A stretch of 64,000 nt of DNA from the NCBI GenBank assembly GCA_032127875.1, contig JAQBHI010000093.1, forward strand, positions 9,879 to 73,878, read 5' to 3'. Within the stretch, counting starts at the first letter, position 1. The number at the start of each line of letters is the position of its first letter. This DNA is from CADEEV01 sp032127875. Lineage in GTDB: Bacteria; Acidobacteriota; Vicinamibacteria; Fen-336. The position numbers and the translations under genes were made by a program. A model generated the notes under the pieces. The model saw only the letters and a list, made by a program, of their open reading frames with translations, was not told the origin of the DNA and ran no database searches. Of the stretch, positions 24,835-33,618 are shown in pieces.

Positions 24835-26604
24835 CTAGCGCTCGGGGGTCGAAGGCGTCGGCGTGGGCGTTGGCGCCGGAGGGCGGATCGGCTCGATGCG
24901 CGGGGCGTCGGGCCGAGGCGGCGTCAGCAGCGGCGGCGGGACGAGCGGCGCTTCGAACAGCACGGTCGAAGAATCTGCTCCCACCTCGAAGGAGCGGAAG
25001 TCTTCTTCCCCTAGGTCGGGGCGCTTCACGATTTTCGGCGTCAGGGTCATCACGATGTCCGTTTCCTGGCCCTCGTCCTTGTTGTGGGCGAAGAGCCGAC
25101 CCAGAAACGGAAGCGAGGCGAGGCCGGGCACGCCCGACATGCTGCGTCGCTCCTGGTCGCTGATCAGCCCTGCGAGGATGTTGGTCTCGCCATCCTTGAG
25201 ACGGATCACGCTCGTGACCGTGCGCGTGTTGAAGGTGGGCAGACCCTGGAAGCCGGCGGGTCCGACCGAAGATATGTCGATCTTGAGGTTCAGCGAGACC
25301 TCGTCGTCGTGGTGGACGCGCGGTGTGATGTCGATGTTGACGCCGACGCTCTTGTACTCGAAGGACGTGATGGCCTGTTGGGCGACGCCGCCCGCCGCGA
25401 TCGGAGAGAAGGTCGTGACGGGGACAGGCACCTGGTCGCCGAAGCGGGCCTGGGCCGTCTGGCCCTCGGTCGTGCGCAGTTGCGGGTTCGCCAGCAGCCG
25501 CGTCGAAGTGTCGCTCTGCAGCAGGCGGTAGATCACGCCGGGCAGGCCGGTCACCACCAGGTTCGATTTGCGATAGGGCTGGTCGGCCGCGGTGGTCGTG
25601 CCGCGCGGATCCGGGAAAAGGCCGCCCACGATGCCCTGCGCTCCGACGATGTTGGAATTGATCTCGATTCCGTATTCCTTGAGCCGCGTGCGGTTGACCT
25701 CGAGGATCTCGACGTCGACCACGACCTCGGCACGGCGCTTGTCGAGCACCTCGAGGATACGTTCGGCGGCGCTCACCTTCTCGGGCGTGTCGTTGATGGT
25801 GAGGGCGTTGGACCCGGGCAGGGGCGCCACGCGCCGCGCGCCGAGCACGACGCGCAGCAGGTCGATCGCTTCCTTGAGGTCGGCGTTCGAAAGGAAGAAC
25901 GTCTTCACCACCTGCTGCTCGTATTCGCGACGCTTGGTCGGCGTGTCGGGGATGACCATCAGTACGTGAGAGTCCACGACGCGATGGAAGGTGTGGCCCA
26001 CGCTCGAGAGCGAGCCGAGCGCCTCTTCGAAGGCGACGCCACGCAGGTCGAGGCTGAGCGTCTGATCGACGAACTGGCCGTCGAAGACCACGTTGATGCC
26101 GGCCGACTTACCAAGGGCCTGGTACGCCTCGCGCAGGCTCGCGCCGCGGAAGGAAAGGCCCAGCAGCTCGCCGGCCTCGGGACCCAGCGACAGTCCGCTC
26201 AGCGTGCGCTCCTTGGCCAGCTCCTTGAGTCGCGCCAGGTCGCGGCTGGGGGAGCCGGCCTGGCGGGCTGTCTCTGCGGCCTGCATCTCGGCGGCGAGGC
26301 TGCCTGCCTCGGGGTTGAGGTCGAGCGCCAGGCGATATTCGTCTACCGCCTCCTTGTACTCGCCGCGCGCGGCCAGCCGGCGGGCCGTGCTCGCGTGAGC
26401 CTCGGAGGCGCGTAGCCGGGCGCGCTCGAGGCTGCGCTTGTACGTGACGTTGTCGGGGTGCTGCTGAACCACCTTCGAATAGTTGAGCACCGCGCGGTCG
26501 TAGTCCCGGACGTGCTCGGCCTTCTCGCCGGCGCGAAAGGCTGCCGGAGTGACACACGCGCCCAGCGCAGCGGCGGCGACCACGAGCAGCAGCCGGCGGC
26601 TCAA
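24835..26604 (-). CDS. Secretin (type II secretion/type IV pilus), lipoprotein, with TPR-like N-terminus
   Basis: 589 residues. A lipobox-like leader (VVAAAALGAC) is followed by TPR-like helices (about 25-115, RDYDRAVLNYSKVVQQHP), an STN domain (about 145-215, INVVFDGQFVDQTLSLDL), a secretin-N/NolW domain (about 232-300) and the secretin core (about 300-515), with VDVEILEVNRTRLKEYGIEI and RLKDGETNILAGLIS. The tail is Pro/Thr-rich. It should build an outer-membrane channel and is paralogous to the partial secretin at the window start. The start is TTG overlapping the lolA TGA (TTGA), which suggests coupling; GAGG lies upstream. Confidence 0.9.
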   Translation of the reverse strand: MSRRLLLVVAAAALGACVTPAAFRAGEKAEHVRDYDRAVLNYSKVVQQHPDNVTYKRSLERARLRASEAHASTARRLAARGEYKEAVDEYRLALDLNPEAGSLAAEMQAAETARQAGSPSRDLARLKELAKERTLSGLSLGPEAGELLGLSFRGASLREAYQALGKSAGINVVFDGQFVDQTLSLDLRGVAFEEALGSLSSVGHTFHRVVDSHVLMVIPDTPTKRREYEQQVVKTFFLSNADLKEAIDLLRVVLGARRVAPLPGSNALTINDTPEKVSAAERILEVLDKRRAEVVVDVEILEVNRTRLKEYGIEINSNIVGAQGIVGGLFPDPRGTTTAADQPYRKSNLVVTGLPGVIYRLLQSDTSTRLLANPQLRTTEGQTAQARFGDQVPVPVTTFSPIAAGGVAQQAITSFEYKSVGVNIDITPRVHHDDEVSLNLKIDISSVGPAGFQGLPTFNTRTVTSVIRLKDGETNILAGLISDQERRSMSGVPGLASLPFLGRLFAHNKDEGQETDIVMTLTPKIVKRPDLGEEDFRSFEVGADSSTVLFEAPLVPPPLLTPPRPDAPRIEPIRPPAPTPTPTPSTPER

Positions 26605-27239
26605 CCCGCGATCACCTCGACCCCGCGCGGGATCTCGAAGCGGAACAGCTTGTCGGAGAGCCCGAGGTTCTCGCGGATGCCGTCGAAGTCGAAACGGCTG
26701 CGGCTGCCCTGCGCGTCGACGATCTCGATGCTGCGGATGAGGTAGTCGGCGTCGAGTTCCAGGAAGGCGCGCTCTACGTCCGGGTCGGGCTTGCGTGGCG
26801 TGAGACGCAGGCGCAGGCGGCCGTTTGCAGCCGATTCGAGGCTGGGCTCGAACGGCTCGAGGATCGCGCCCCGGCCCGAGAGCAGCAGGTTGACGATGCC
26901 GCGGCTGCCGCCCTGGTCGCGCACGATCACCTGGCGATCCGCGGGCACATAGAAGTAGAAGGTCTTGCCGTCGGAAACGAAGGTCTTGCGGTCCGGTGCG
27001 TCGTAGTCCCAGCGCATCCGTCCGGGCCGCTTGAGGCGCATCGTGCCGCGCTCCACGATCTCGCGCCCGAGCGCCTCGGAACGATAGGTCTGGACGAAGT
27101 GCGCCTCGAGATCGATGGCCCCGACCGCGCGCTCCTCGACCCTTCGGGCCACCTCTTGTGCCGATCCCCCGGGTGCGGCCGGAGGCAGCAGGGCCGCGAG
27201 GAGAAGGGCCGCGGGAGCCGCGGCCATTGCAACTGTCAT
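26601..27239 (-). CDS. LolA-like outer-membrane lipoprotein carrier
   Basis: 212 residues from the ATG at 27239. Signal peptide (ends near PGGSAQ), then a LolA half-barrel: IDLEAHFVQTYRSEALGRE, RGTMRLKRPGRMRWDYDAP and KTFYFYVPADRQVIV. LolA carries lipoproteins across the periplasm from LolCDE to LolB. Here it is transcribed with a secretin that is itself a likely lipoprotein, so it may act as that secretin's pilotin-like carrier or the general one; the second copy question cannot be settled. TATCAT lies 9 bases upstream of the ATG. Confidence 0.82.
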   Translation of the reverse strand: MTVAMAAAPAALLLAALLPPAAPGGSAQEVARRVEERAVGAIDLEAHFVQTYRSEALGREIVERGTMRLKRPGRMRWDYDAPDRKTFVSDGKTFYFYVPADRQVIVRDQGGSRGIVNLLLSGRGAILEPFEPSLESAANGRLRLRLTPRKPDPDVERAFLELDADYLIRSIEIVDAQGSRSRFDFDGIRENLGLSDKLFRFEIPRGVEVIAG

Positions 27240-27247
27240 CGCTCGGC

Positions 27248-27254
27248 TATGATA
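27248..27254. promoter_or_regulatory. Possible divergent -10 boxes between lolA-like and DUF4388 genes
   Basis: The seven bases TATGATA read TATGAT on the plus strand (27248-27253) and TATCAT on the minus strand (27249-27254). The minus box is 9 bases from the LolA ATG and the plus box 23 bases from the DUF4388 ATG. No clear -35 is visible. Confidence 0.35.
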
Positions 27255-27276
27255 ACACCCGGAAAGCGGCCCACCC

Positions 27277-28089
27277 ATGTCCCTCATCGGCAACCTCGAA
27301 GAGATCAAGATCGCCGACGTGCTCCGGCTCTTCGCCCAGGGGCGCAAGAACGGTCGCCTGATGGTGACCGACGACGAGGAGCAGACGACGCTGCGCTTCC
27401 AGAAGGGCGCCATCGTGCACGCCCACGCTTCGCACGGGCGCTGGTCGGGCGAGGATGCCGTGCTCGATCTGTTCGGCTGGAAGGCGGGCCAGATGACTTT
27501 CGTTCCCGAAGAGAACTCGATCGCGCCCAACGTTCGGCGTAGCGTCGACCTGCTGGTCCTCGACGGCCTGCGACTGGGCGAGGCGTTCCATCGCATGAAC
27601 CTGGCGATCCCTTCGGATCGGGCGGTCTTCCAGATGAGCGGCGGCCCCGCCGACGACGAGCGGCAGTTGTCGGTCGGGGCGCGCGACTGGCGGGTGTGGC
27701 GCCTTTGCGATGGCAGCCGCGACGTGGGCGAGCTGGTCGATGCGGTCAAGCTGCCACGCAGCGAGGTGATGCGCGCGCTGTTCGAGGCGCTCGAGGCCGG
27801 CTTTCTCGAACGCGTCGAAGCGCAGAAAGGGCTGCGTGCCGTGGCGCAGGGGCTGTTCGGCAAGGACACGGCGGAGTTGGACTTGCGGCTGGAGGAGGAG
27901 TGGCGCAAACTGCTCCGCTTCGGGCGCGGCGTGCACCGGGTCGAGGTGCGCTCCGGGCCCGGCCGCAGCGCGACGCTCGCCGCCGCCTTCCGCAGCGGCC
28001 TGATCCGCGACGTGCACCTGCCGCGGGGCGCCTTCGGCGAACTCGGGCTCCGCGACGGCGAGGACGTGCAGGTCAAGCCGGTCGACTGA
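27277..28089 (+). CDS. DUF4388 (PATAN-type) protein
   Basis: 270 residues. The first 100 are a DUF4388 domain: LIGNLEEIKIADVLRLFAQGR, GRLMVTDDEEQTTLRFQKG, IVHAHA. A second part (about 130-195) resembles a winged-helix-like repeat (LCDGSRDVGELVDAVKLPR). DUF4388 proteins are found as stand-alone or fused to response regulators in gliding and sporulating bacteria; the molecular role is unknown. The stop overlaps the next start by one base. Confidence 0.75.
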   Translation: MSLIGNLEEIKIADVLRLFAQGRKNGRLMVTDDEEQTTLRFQKGAIVHAHASHGRWSGEDAVLDLFGWKAGQMTFVPEENSIAPNVRRSVDLLVLDGLRLGEAFHRMNLAIPSDRAVFQMSGGPADDERQLSVGARDWRVWRLCDGSRDVGELVDAVKLPRSEVMRALFEALEAGFLERVEAQKGLRAVAQGLFGKDTAELDLRLEEEWRKLLRFGRGVHRVEVRSGPGRSATLAAAFRSGLIRDVHLPRGAFGELGLRDGEDVQVKPVD

Positions 28090-29240
28090 TGCTGCTGGCC
28101 TTGTTGCTCGCGGCCCAGGCCGCTCTCCCCGGGCAGGCCCCCGAGCTGCGCGGGCTGTGGGTCGTGCGCACTGGCCTGGTGTCGCCTGCGGCAGTGGACA
28201 AGGTGGTGGACCAGGCCGCCGCCGGCGGGATCAATGCGCTTTTCGTCCAGGTGCGTGGGCGCGGCGACGCCTTCTACGGCTCTCAGCTGGTGCCACGCAG
28301 CGAACTGCTCCGGAACCAGCCGGCCCAATTCGACCCGCTCGCCCGGCTGATCGAGCGTGCCCGGGCGCGCGGGCTGGCGGTGCACGCCTGGATCAACGTG
28401 CTGCTCACCGCACACTTCAGCTCCCTGCCACCGGAGAACCTCGTGTCGCTGCGCCCGGAGTGGCTGATGGTCTCGCGCAGCGGCGCGCGTGGCACGCCGC
28501 CCGCGGATCCGAAGGGCCTGCTCTGGTGGATCCGTCGCTCCGCCCTGGCCGACGGCGACGCGGAGGGCTACTATCTGTCGCCGTCGGTGCCTGGCGTCGC
28601 CGAGCACCTGGAAGCGGTCGTGCGCGAACTGGTGCGCGCGTATCCGGTGGACGGCGTGCACTTCGATTTCATCCGCTACCCGGGGCCCCAATACGACTAC
28701 TCGGCTGCCGCGCTCGGTGCCTTCGAGCGCGAGCGGGGAGGCGGCGATCGTCTGAGCCTGCCGGCGCAACGCGCGGAGGCCTGGAACGACTATCGGCGGG
28801 AGACGCTCACGGCGTTGGCCGGCCGGCTCGCTGGCGCGGCCCGTGCCGAGCGCAAGGGGCTCGCGATCTCCGCCGCGGTGGCGCCCGATCGCGCGACCGC
28901 AGTCTCGCAGAAGTTCCAGGATTGGCCAGGCTGGCTCGCGAGCGGACTGCTCGACGCCATCTGCCCGATGGCCTACACGGCCGACAGCCGGGTGTTCCGC
29001 CAGCAGGTTCGCGACGCCCAGGACCAGCTGCGGGCCGGGCAGGCGGTGTGGGCGGGTGTCGGCGCATATCGAGTCGATGTCGCGGGGATCGTCGCGAAGA
29101 TCCGCGAGGCGCGCGCGCAGGGCGCCTCGGGCGTCGTGCTCTTCTCCCACGAATCGCTCGGGCTCGCCCAGTTCCGGCAACTGCGTGAAGAGGCCTTCGC
29201 CGGCCCGGTCGCGGCGCCGGCAGGGGCCGGCGTGCGATGA
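28089..29240 (+). CDS. Glycoside hydrolase-like (GH10-like/UPF0748, YngK type) exported protein
   Basis: 383 residues with a short leader (MLLALLLAAQAALPGQA). The barrel motifs are LRGLWVVRTGLVSPAAVDKVV, VHAWINVLLT, YPVDGVHFDFIRYP and ICPMAYT. These are those of the family formerly called DUF187, thought to hydrolyse glycans, including possibly denuded peptidoglycan. Its neighbour downstream is a NagZ-like enzyme, which supports a wall-glycan role. ATG overlaps the preceding stop by one base; the stop overlaps the following ATG by 4 bases. Confidence 0.75.
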   Translation: MLLALLLAAQAALPGQAPELRGLWVVRTGLVSPAAVDKVVDQAAAGGINALFVQVRGRGDAFYGSQLVPRSELLRNQPAQFDPLARLIERARARGLAVHAWINVLLTAHFSSLPPENLVSLRPEWLMVSRSGARGTPPADPKGLLWWIRRSALADGDAEGYYLSPSVPGVAEHLEAVVRELVRAYPVDGVHFDFIRYPGPQYDYSAAALGAFERERGGGDRLSLPAQRAEAWNDYRRETLTALAGRLAGAARAERKGLAISAAVAPDRATAVSQKFQDWPGWLASGLLDAICPMAYTADSRVFRQQVRDAQDQLRAGQAVWAGVGAYRVDVAGIVAKIREARAQGASGVVLFSHESLGLAQFRQLREEAFAGPVAAPAGAGVR

Positions 29241-32089
29241 GGCTGGGGCGAGGCGCCGCCGCTCTCTCGCTGCTCCTCGCCGGCTGCCAAGCTCCCGAGC
29301 CCGCCAAAGCGCCGCGGCCCGTCGCGACCGCGGCCCCTTCGTACGCTTGGGCGCACGACACGCTGAGGCGCCTCGACCTTCCGCACAAGGCCGCACAGCT
29401 TCTCGGCGTACGCGTTTCTGGCCTGTACCGCAACGCGCGCTCGGCCGAGGCGCGCCGCACTGCCAGCTGGGTCCACGAACTGGGCGCGGGGGTCGTCATC
29501 CTCTTCGAGTCCGAGGTCGAGTCGGTGCCGCGCCTGGTCAACGAGCTGCAGGCGAGCGCCGACGTCCCGCTGCTCGTGGCCGGCGATTTTGAACGCGGCG
29601 TCGCGTTCCGGATCCGGCGTGGCGTCGTGCCACTTCCGTTCGCGATGGCGATCGGTGCGACCCGCTCGGAGGCCGCCGCGCGATTCGCCGGAGAGGTGAC
29701 AGGCCGCGAGGCCCGGGCGCTCGGCGTGCATTGGACCTTCGCGCCCGTCGCCGACGTCAACAGCAACCCCTCGAACCCGATCATCAACATCCGCTCGTTC
29801 GGCGAGGACCCGGAGCTGGTCGCGCGCCTGAGCGTCGCCTTCATTCGCGGCGCCCGCTCCGAGGGCCTGCTGACCACGGCAAAGCACTTCCCGGGCCACG
29901 GCGATGCTTCCGTCGACAGCCATCTCCAGATCGCTTCGATCGGCGCTGATCTCGCGAGGCTGAAGGCGGTGGAGCTGGTGCCGTTCCGCCGCGATCTCGA
30001 GGCTGGCGTCGATGCGGTGATGATCGGGCACATCGCGGTGCCTGCCCTCGACCCGAGCGGTGGTCCCGCGAGCCTGTCGCTGCCGGCAGGCGAGTTTCTT
30101 CGCAAACAGATGGGCTTCGGCGGTCTGGTCGTAACTGATGCCATCGAGATGGCTGGGGCGAAGGCCGCCTGGTCGGGGGAGTCGGTGATCAAGGCGATTC
30201 AGGCCGGCGCGGACATGGTCCTGCTGCCGCCGAGCCCAGAGGTCGCCGTCCAGGCGATCGTTCGCGGCGTGAGAGAAGGCCAGATCGACCTGGCGCGGCT
30301 CGACGCCTCCGTGCTGCGGATCCTCGAGGCGAAGGAGCGTCTCGGCCTGCACAGACAGCGCAGCGTCGACCCAGCGGCCGTTGACGCAAAGGTGGCACGG
30401 CCGGAGGATGTCGAGCGCGCTTTCAGGATCGCGCGCGACTCGATCACGCTCGTGCGCAACACTGGCGAGATCCTGCCGCTCCACGCCGAGGCCCGGCTGC
30501 GCGTGCTGCATCTCGTGATGTCGAGCGACGCCCGCAACGATCAGATCCAGGGCTTTCCGGAGGACGAACTCCAGGCGCGGCGCATCCCCACGACGACCCG
30601 CTTTCTGGGGCCCGAGGTGGCGGACGAAACGACGGCGCAGATCCAGGCGCAGGCCGGCGAATTCACGCACGTGCTGGCTTCGGCCTTCGTGCGGGTCCGT
30701 GGCGGCAAAGGCACAGCGGACATGTCGGCAAGCCACGCGCGGCTGCTGCGCGCGCTCTCGGAGGCGGGCCGACTCGTGATCGTGGTGTCGTATGGCAGCC
30801 CCTACCTGCTCCGACAGTTTCCCGAGGCGTCTGTGTTCGTGTGCGCCTACGGCGGCGCCGAGTCGAGCCAGCGGGCCGCGATGGCGGCCTTGTTCGGGGA
30901 GTATCCTGTGCGGGGCAAGCTGCCCGTGACGATTCCCGGGTTTGCGAAGTACGGAGACGGGATCGAGACTCCCATGCGCGAGATGACCTTGAAGACCGCG
31001 AGCCCGCAGAGCGTCGGCTTCCGCCCGGAGGGCCTGGGCGAAGTGGACCGGCTTCTGGAGGGGTTCCTTGCCGAGAAGGCCTTTCCGGGCGGCGTCCTGG
31101 CGGTGGGCAAGGATGGCGCCCTGGTCCACGTCCATCCGCTCGGGCGGCTCAGCTACGAGCCTGTCGCGCCGGCCGTCAGCGCCGAGACGATCTACGACCT
31201 CGCCAGCCTCACCAAGGTCGTGGTCACCACGACCATGGCCATGATCCTCGTGGACGAGGCCAGGATCGACATCGACAAGCCCGTGTCTTCGTTCCTGCCG
31301 AGGTTCCGCGGCGGGGCGAAGGATCGGGTGAGCGTCTCCCACCTGCTGACGCATTCGTCCGGGCTGGATGCCGTGATGCCGTTCTACAAGGAGCTGCGCG
31401 GCAAGCAGGCCTACCTCGAACGCATCGAGAGCCTCGAGCTTGGCTACGAGCCGGGGACGAAGTCGGTTTACAGCGACTTGGGCGAGATCCTGCTCGGCGA
31501 GATTCTGGAACGAGTGGCGGGCGAGCCGCTGGATGCCTTCGCCCGGCGTCGCATCCTGGAGCCTCTGGGGATGCGCGATACGGGCTACAAGCCTGCGGCC
31601 AGTCTGCTGGGGCGCATCGCGCCGACCGAGAGCGATCCCTGGCGCGGACGCCTGCTGCGCGGCGAGGTGCACGACGAGAACGCCTTCGCGCTCGGCGGTG
31701 TCGCAGCGCACGCCGGCCTGTTCGGGACTGCCGGCGATCTGGCGCGCTTCGCACAGATGCTGCTGAACGGCGGTGTCTACGCCCAGCATCGCATCGTGTC
31801 GCGCGAAACCCTGGAGCGCTTCACGCGTCGGGCGGGCATCCCCGATTCGAGCCGCGCGCTGGGCTGGGACACCCCGTCGCCCGGCTCGTCCTCGGGGACG
31901 CTGCTCTCGCCACGCTGCTTCGGTCACACGGGCTTCACGGGCACGTCGCTGTGGGTCGACCCGGACCGGCAGCTCTTCGTGATCCTGCTGACCAACCGCG
32001 TGCACCCGACGCGCGAGAACGCTACCCTTCCGAGGATTGTGCGCTCCGCGGTCGCCGACGCCGTGGTGCGCGCGCTGGTTCGGCCTTGA
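29237..32089 (+). CDS. NagZ-like GH3 beta-N-acetylhexosaminidase fused to a serine hydrolase (beta-lactamase fold)
   Basis: 950 residues, predicted lipoprotein (SLLLAGC, Cys17). Residues about 45-370 are GH3 with KHFPGHGDASVDSH, the NagZ-type loop with its catalytic His-Asp, and GLVVTDAIEMAG. Residues about 380-580 are a GH3 C-terminal-like domain, and about 600-940 a class C beta-lactamase-like serine hydrolase with SLTK (active-site Ser-x-x-Lys), YSD in place of YxN, and HTGFTGTS. Likely role: release of N-acetylglucosamine from muropeptides plus amide or ester cleavage. In other bacteria separate genes for NagZ, a serine hydrolase and NamZ cluster; here two are one chain and the namZ gene that follows is a remnant. 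Confidence 0.85.
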   Translation: MRLGRGAAALSLLLAGCQAPEPAKAPRPVATAAPSYAWAHDTLRRLDLPHKAAQLLGVRVSGLYRNARSAEARRTASWVHELGAGVVILFESEVESVPRLVNELQASADVPLLVAGDFERGVAFRIRRGVVPLPFAMAIGATRSEAAARFAGEVTGREARALGVHWTFAPVADVNSNPSNPIINIRSFGEDPELVARLSVAFIRGARSEGLLTTAKHFPGHGDASVDSHLQIASIGADLARLKAVELVPFRRDLEAGVDAVMIGHIAVPALDPSGGPASLSLPAGEFLRKQMGFGGLVVTDAIEMAGAKAAWSGESVIKAIQAGADMVLLPPSPEVAVQAIVRGVREGQIDLARLDASVLRILEAKERLGLHRQRSVDPAAVDAKVARPEDVERAFRIARDSITLVRNTGEILPLHAEARLRVLHLVMSSDARNDQIQGFPEDELQARRIPTTTRFLGPEVADETTAQIQAQAGEFTHVLASAFVRVRGGKGTADMSASHARLLRALSEAGRLVIVVSYGSPYLLRQFPEASVFVCAYGGAESSQRAAMAALFGEYPVRGKLPVTIPGFAKYGDGIETPMREMTLKTASPQSVGFRPEGLGEVDRLLEGFLAEKAFPGGVLAVGKDGALVHVHPLGRLSYEPVAPAVSAETIYDLASLTKVVVTTTMAMILVDEARIDIDKPVSSFLPRFRGGAKDRVSVSHLLTHSSGLDAVMPFYKELRGKQAYLERIESLELGYEPGTKSVYSDLGEILLGEILERVAGEPLDAFARRRILEPLGMRDTGYKPAASLLGRIAPTESDPWRGRLLRGEVHDENAFALGGVAAHAGLFGTAGDLARFAQMLLNGGVYAQHRIVSRETLERFTRRAGIPDSSRALGWDTPSPGSSSGTLLSPRCFGHTGFTGTSLWVDPDRQLFVILLTNRVHPTRENATLPRIVRSAVADAVVRALVRP

Positions 32090-32256
32090 TCGCCGCGGGC
32101 CTGCAGGCCGGGATCCTCGCTGGCGCAGCCCCGGCGGTCGGACTCGAGGATCTAACCGCGACCGCCTATCGGCCGGTCACCGGCAAACGCATCGGCTTCG
32201 CAGCGCATCCGGCTTCGGTCACTCTCGACGGGCGCCATCTCGTCGCCGGCCTGTAG
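32086..32256 (+). pseudogene. Truncated namZ (DUF1343) exo-beta-N-acetylmuramidase, N-terminal remnant
   Basis: From a TTG that overlaps the preceding TGA (TTGA), 56 codons read LIAAGLQAGILAGAAP, later VTGKRIGFAAHPASVTLDGR, then a stop at 32254-32256. The segment GKRIGFAAHPASVT.DGR matches the start of DUF1343/NamZ proteins (usually about 400 residues). The remainder is absent; homology stops within about ten bases of where a symporter remnant begins on the other strand. The former enzyme would have removed terminal N-acetylmuramate from glycan chains. Confidence 0.6.
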
Positions 32257-32459
32257 CCCAGCGCCAGTTGCAGGAAGGTCCAGTTGCCCAGATACGCCAT
32301 ACCCGGCACGCCGACGAAGGTGAGCGTGCTCGTCTGGGTGGCGACGATGCACGCCGCGATCGCCCAGAAGGGCACGCTGCGGCCGGCCAGAAAGCCATCG
32401 GAAACGCTGCGGCCACGGCGTCCGAGCCAGGTCCCAAAGCTGGTGATGCGACGACGCAG
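32253..32459 (-). pseudogene. Truncated sodium:solute symporter (SSS family), N-terminal remnant
   Basis: On the minus strand one frame reads RITSFGTWLGRRGRSVSDG, then FLAGRSVPFWAIAACIVATQ, then TSTLTFVGVPGMAYLG and FLQLALGY. This is the region covering helix 2 and the start of helix 3 of SSS transporters. Homology ends at LGY (32253); the expected helices 3-13 are missing. The 5' side before about 32459 is also degraded, and the first helix is not readable in one frame. The frame has no start and runs on from the stop of the gene at 32505. Confidence 0.6.
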
Positions 32460-32504
32460 GCGACGAGACGAAGACCGCGGAGAGCGGCAACCGCGAGGGG
32501 CGGG

Positions 32505-32771
32505 CTAGCGGCGGCTCGTCATCTGGAGGCCGACGATCTGGAGCGCCGAGCTGAGGCGGCCCATCTTGCGGTTGCGCGCCTGCTGGGCGAGAGCATCGTC
32601 CTGCGCCACCACCAGGCCGCGAAGCTCGCGCTGGAGCTTCTCCAGTTCGGCCTTGAGCGTCCCGAGGTCTCCGGGGCTGTAGCCCCGGAGCGTATTCTTG
32701 TTCAGCAGGAAGTAGCCCTCTACGACCTGGTTTGCCATCGCCGGGGCACTGCCGCCAATGAAACTGGGCAT
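32505..32771 (-). CDS. Small conserved-looking protein of unknown function
   Basis: 88 residues from the ATG at 32771 (another ATG at 32738). No domain is recognised. It has a predicted amphipathic helix (about 40-62, LGTLKAELEKLQRELRGL) and a basic C-terminus. TATAAT lies 12 bases upstream on the minus strand, no Shine-Dalgarno is seen. It is divergent from the coiled-coil protein at 32822 and once preceded the symporter remnant in the same direction. The phase is kept clean up to the stop, so it is probably a real gene. Confidence 0.45.
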   Translation of the reverse strand: MPSFIGGSAPAMANQVVEGYFLLNKNTLRGYSPGDLGTLKAELEKLQRELRGLVVAQDDALAQQARNRKMGRLSSALQIVGLQMTSRR

Positions 32772-32821
32772 GCTTTGGCGGCAATTATACGCTCGCCGGC
32801 CTGGTGTAGAGTGAGGCCGGA

Positions 32822-33427
32822 ATGAGCCCCCTCCTGGTTCGGGCCGTGCGCCGTCTGGCGGGCTATGCCGTGTTCCTAGCACTCGGGCTGCTGCTGGTCT
32901 TCAAGGTGCTGCCAGCGTTCGGGATCCTCGGGCCGACCGCGGCCGAAGAGATCGAGCGCACGCTTCGTTCGCTCGAGACGGCCAGGTTCTACGGCGCGGA
33001 GCCGGGGCTGCCATCGCTCGAAGCCGCGCAGGCCGGGCTCACGCATGCTCGAGAGCTGCTGGCCGCGGGCCACGACCGCCGCGCGAAGCAGGCCGCACTC
33101 GACGCCCGCGAGCACGCCATCGCGGCGCAGCGCGAGGCGCTGGCCCGGCGCGAGGACGAGCGCCGGCGGGCGCGCCAGACGGTCACGGAGATCGACCACC
33201 TGCTGAGCGACATCGAGGAGGTGTATTCGAAAGCCGCCGAGGGCAAGGACAGGGCGGCGACCGGGCCACTGCTGGCCGTGATGCGCGACGCGCGCGAGAC
33301 GGGCGCCTCGCTGTTCCTGGCTTTCGAGCAGGCCAACTTTCGCAAGGTCATCGGCGAAGCCCAGGCCGTCAAGACCCACCTGGCGGAATCGAAGGCCGCT
33401 CTCGAGGCGGCGAGCCGAAAGAAATGA
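32822..33427 (+). CDS. Membrane-anchored coiled-coil protein of unknown function
   Basis: 201 residues. One membrane helix near the N-terminus (GYAVFLALGLLLVFKVLPAF), then almost entirely charged helix rich in Ala, Glu, Arg and Gln (about 40-200) that could form a periplasmic coiled coil or helical bundle. Positive residues before the helix favour N-in topology. No family is recognised. TAGAGT ends 9 bases before the ATG. Repeat copy A starts 3 bases after its stop. Confidence 0.55.
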   Translation: MSPLLVRAVRRLAGYAVFLALGLLLVFKVLPAFGILGPTAAEEIERTLRSLETARFYGAEPGLPSLEAAQAGLTHARELLAAGHDRRAKQAALDAREHAIAAQREALARREDERRRARQTVTEIDHLLSDIEEVYSKAAEGKDRAATGPLLAVMRDARETGASLFLAFEQANFRKVIGEAQAVKTHLAESKAALEAASRKK

Positions 33428-33430
33428 CGG

Positions 33431-33495
33431 GCAGCGGAGCGCCGGATTCACTCTGGCGCGGAGCGACTGGGGGGAGCCCGAAGGGCGCGGGGGCG
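33431..33495. repeat. Interspersed hairpin repeat, copy A
   Basis: It begins GCAGCGGAGCGCCGGATTCA and reaches a G-rich block before diverging. About 60 bases are nearly identical with copy B 93 bases further on (shared from GCAGCGG to AGGGCGCGGGGG). It holds the stem GCGCC...GGCGC and lacks the GTACCCCCC end found in copies B and C. Confidence 0.8.
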
Positions 33496-33523
33496 CGGAT
33501 GGCGCTCGAGCCGCGGGTCGTTG

Positions 33524-33613
33524 GCAGCGGAGCGCCGGATTCACTCTGGCGCGGAGCGACTGGGGGGGAGCCCGAAGGGCGCGGGGGGGTGCATGGGTCC
33601 GTACCCCCCCCGA
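33524..33613. repeat. Interspersed hairpin repeat, copy B
   Basis: Full-length copy: GCAGCGGAGCGCC at one end, a G-rich block, and GGGTCCGTACCCCCCCC at the other, which stops 5 bases before the pilB stop codon. On the reverse strand it aligns along its whole length with copy C at 44641-44733. Confidence 0.85.
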
Positions 33614-33618
33614 ACTGA

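Noticed and set aside
33424..33618. A small open frame across repeat copies A and B
   Set aside because: It is created by the repeat itself; the two halves of the translation are the same Gly/Arg-rich sequence, and it has no independent start signal.
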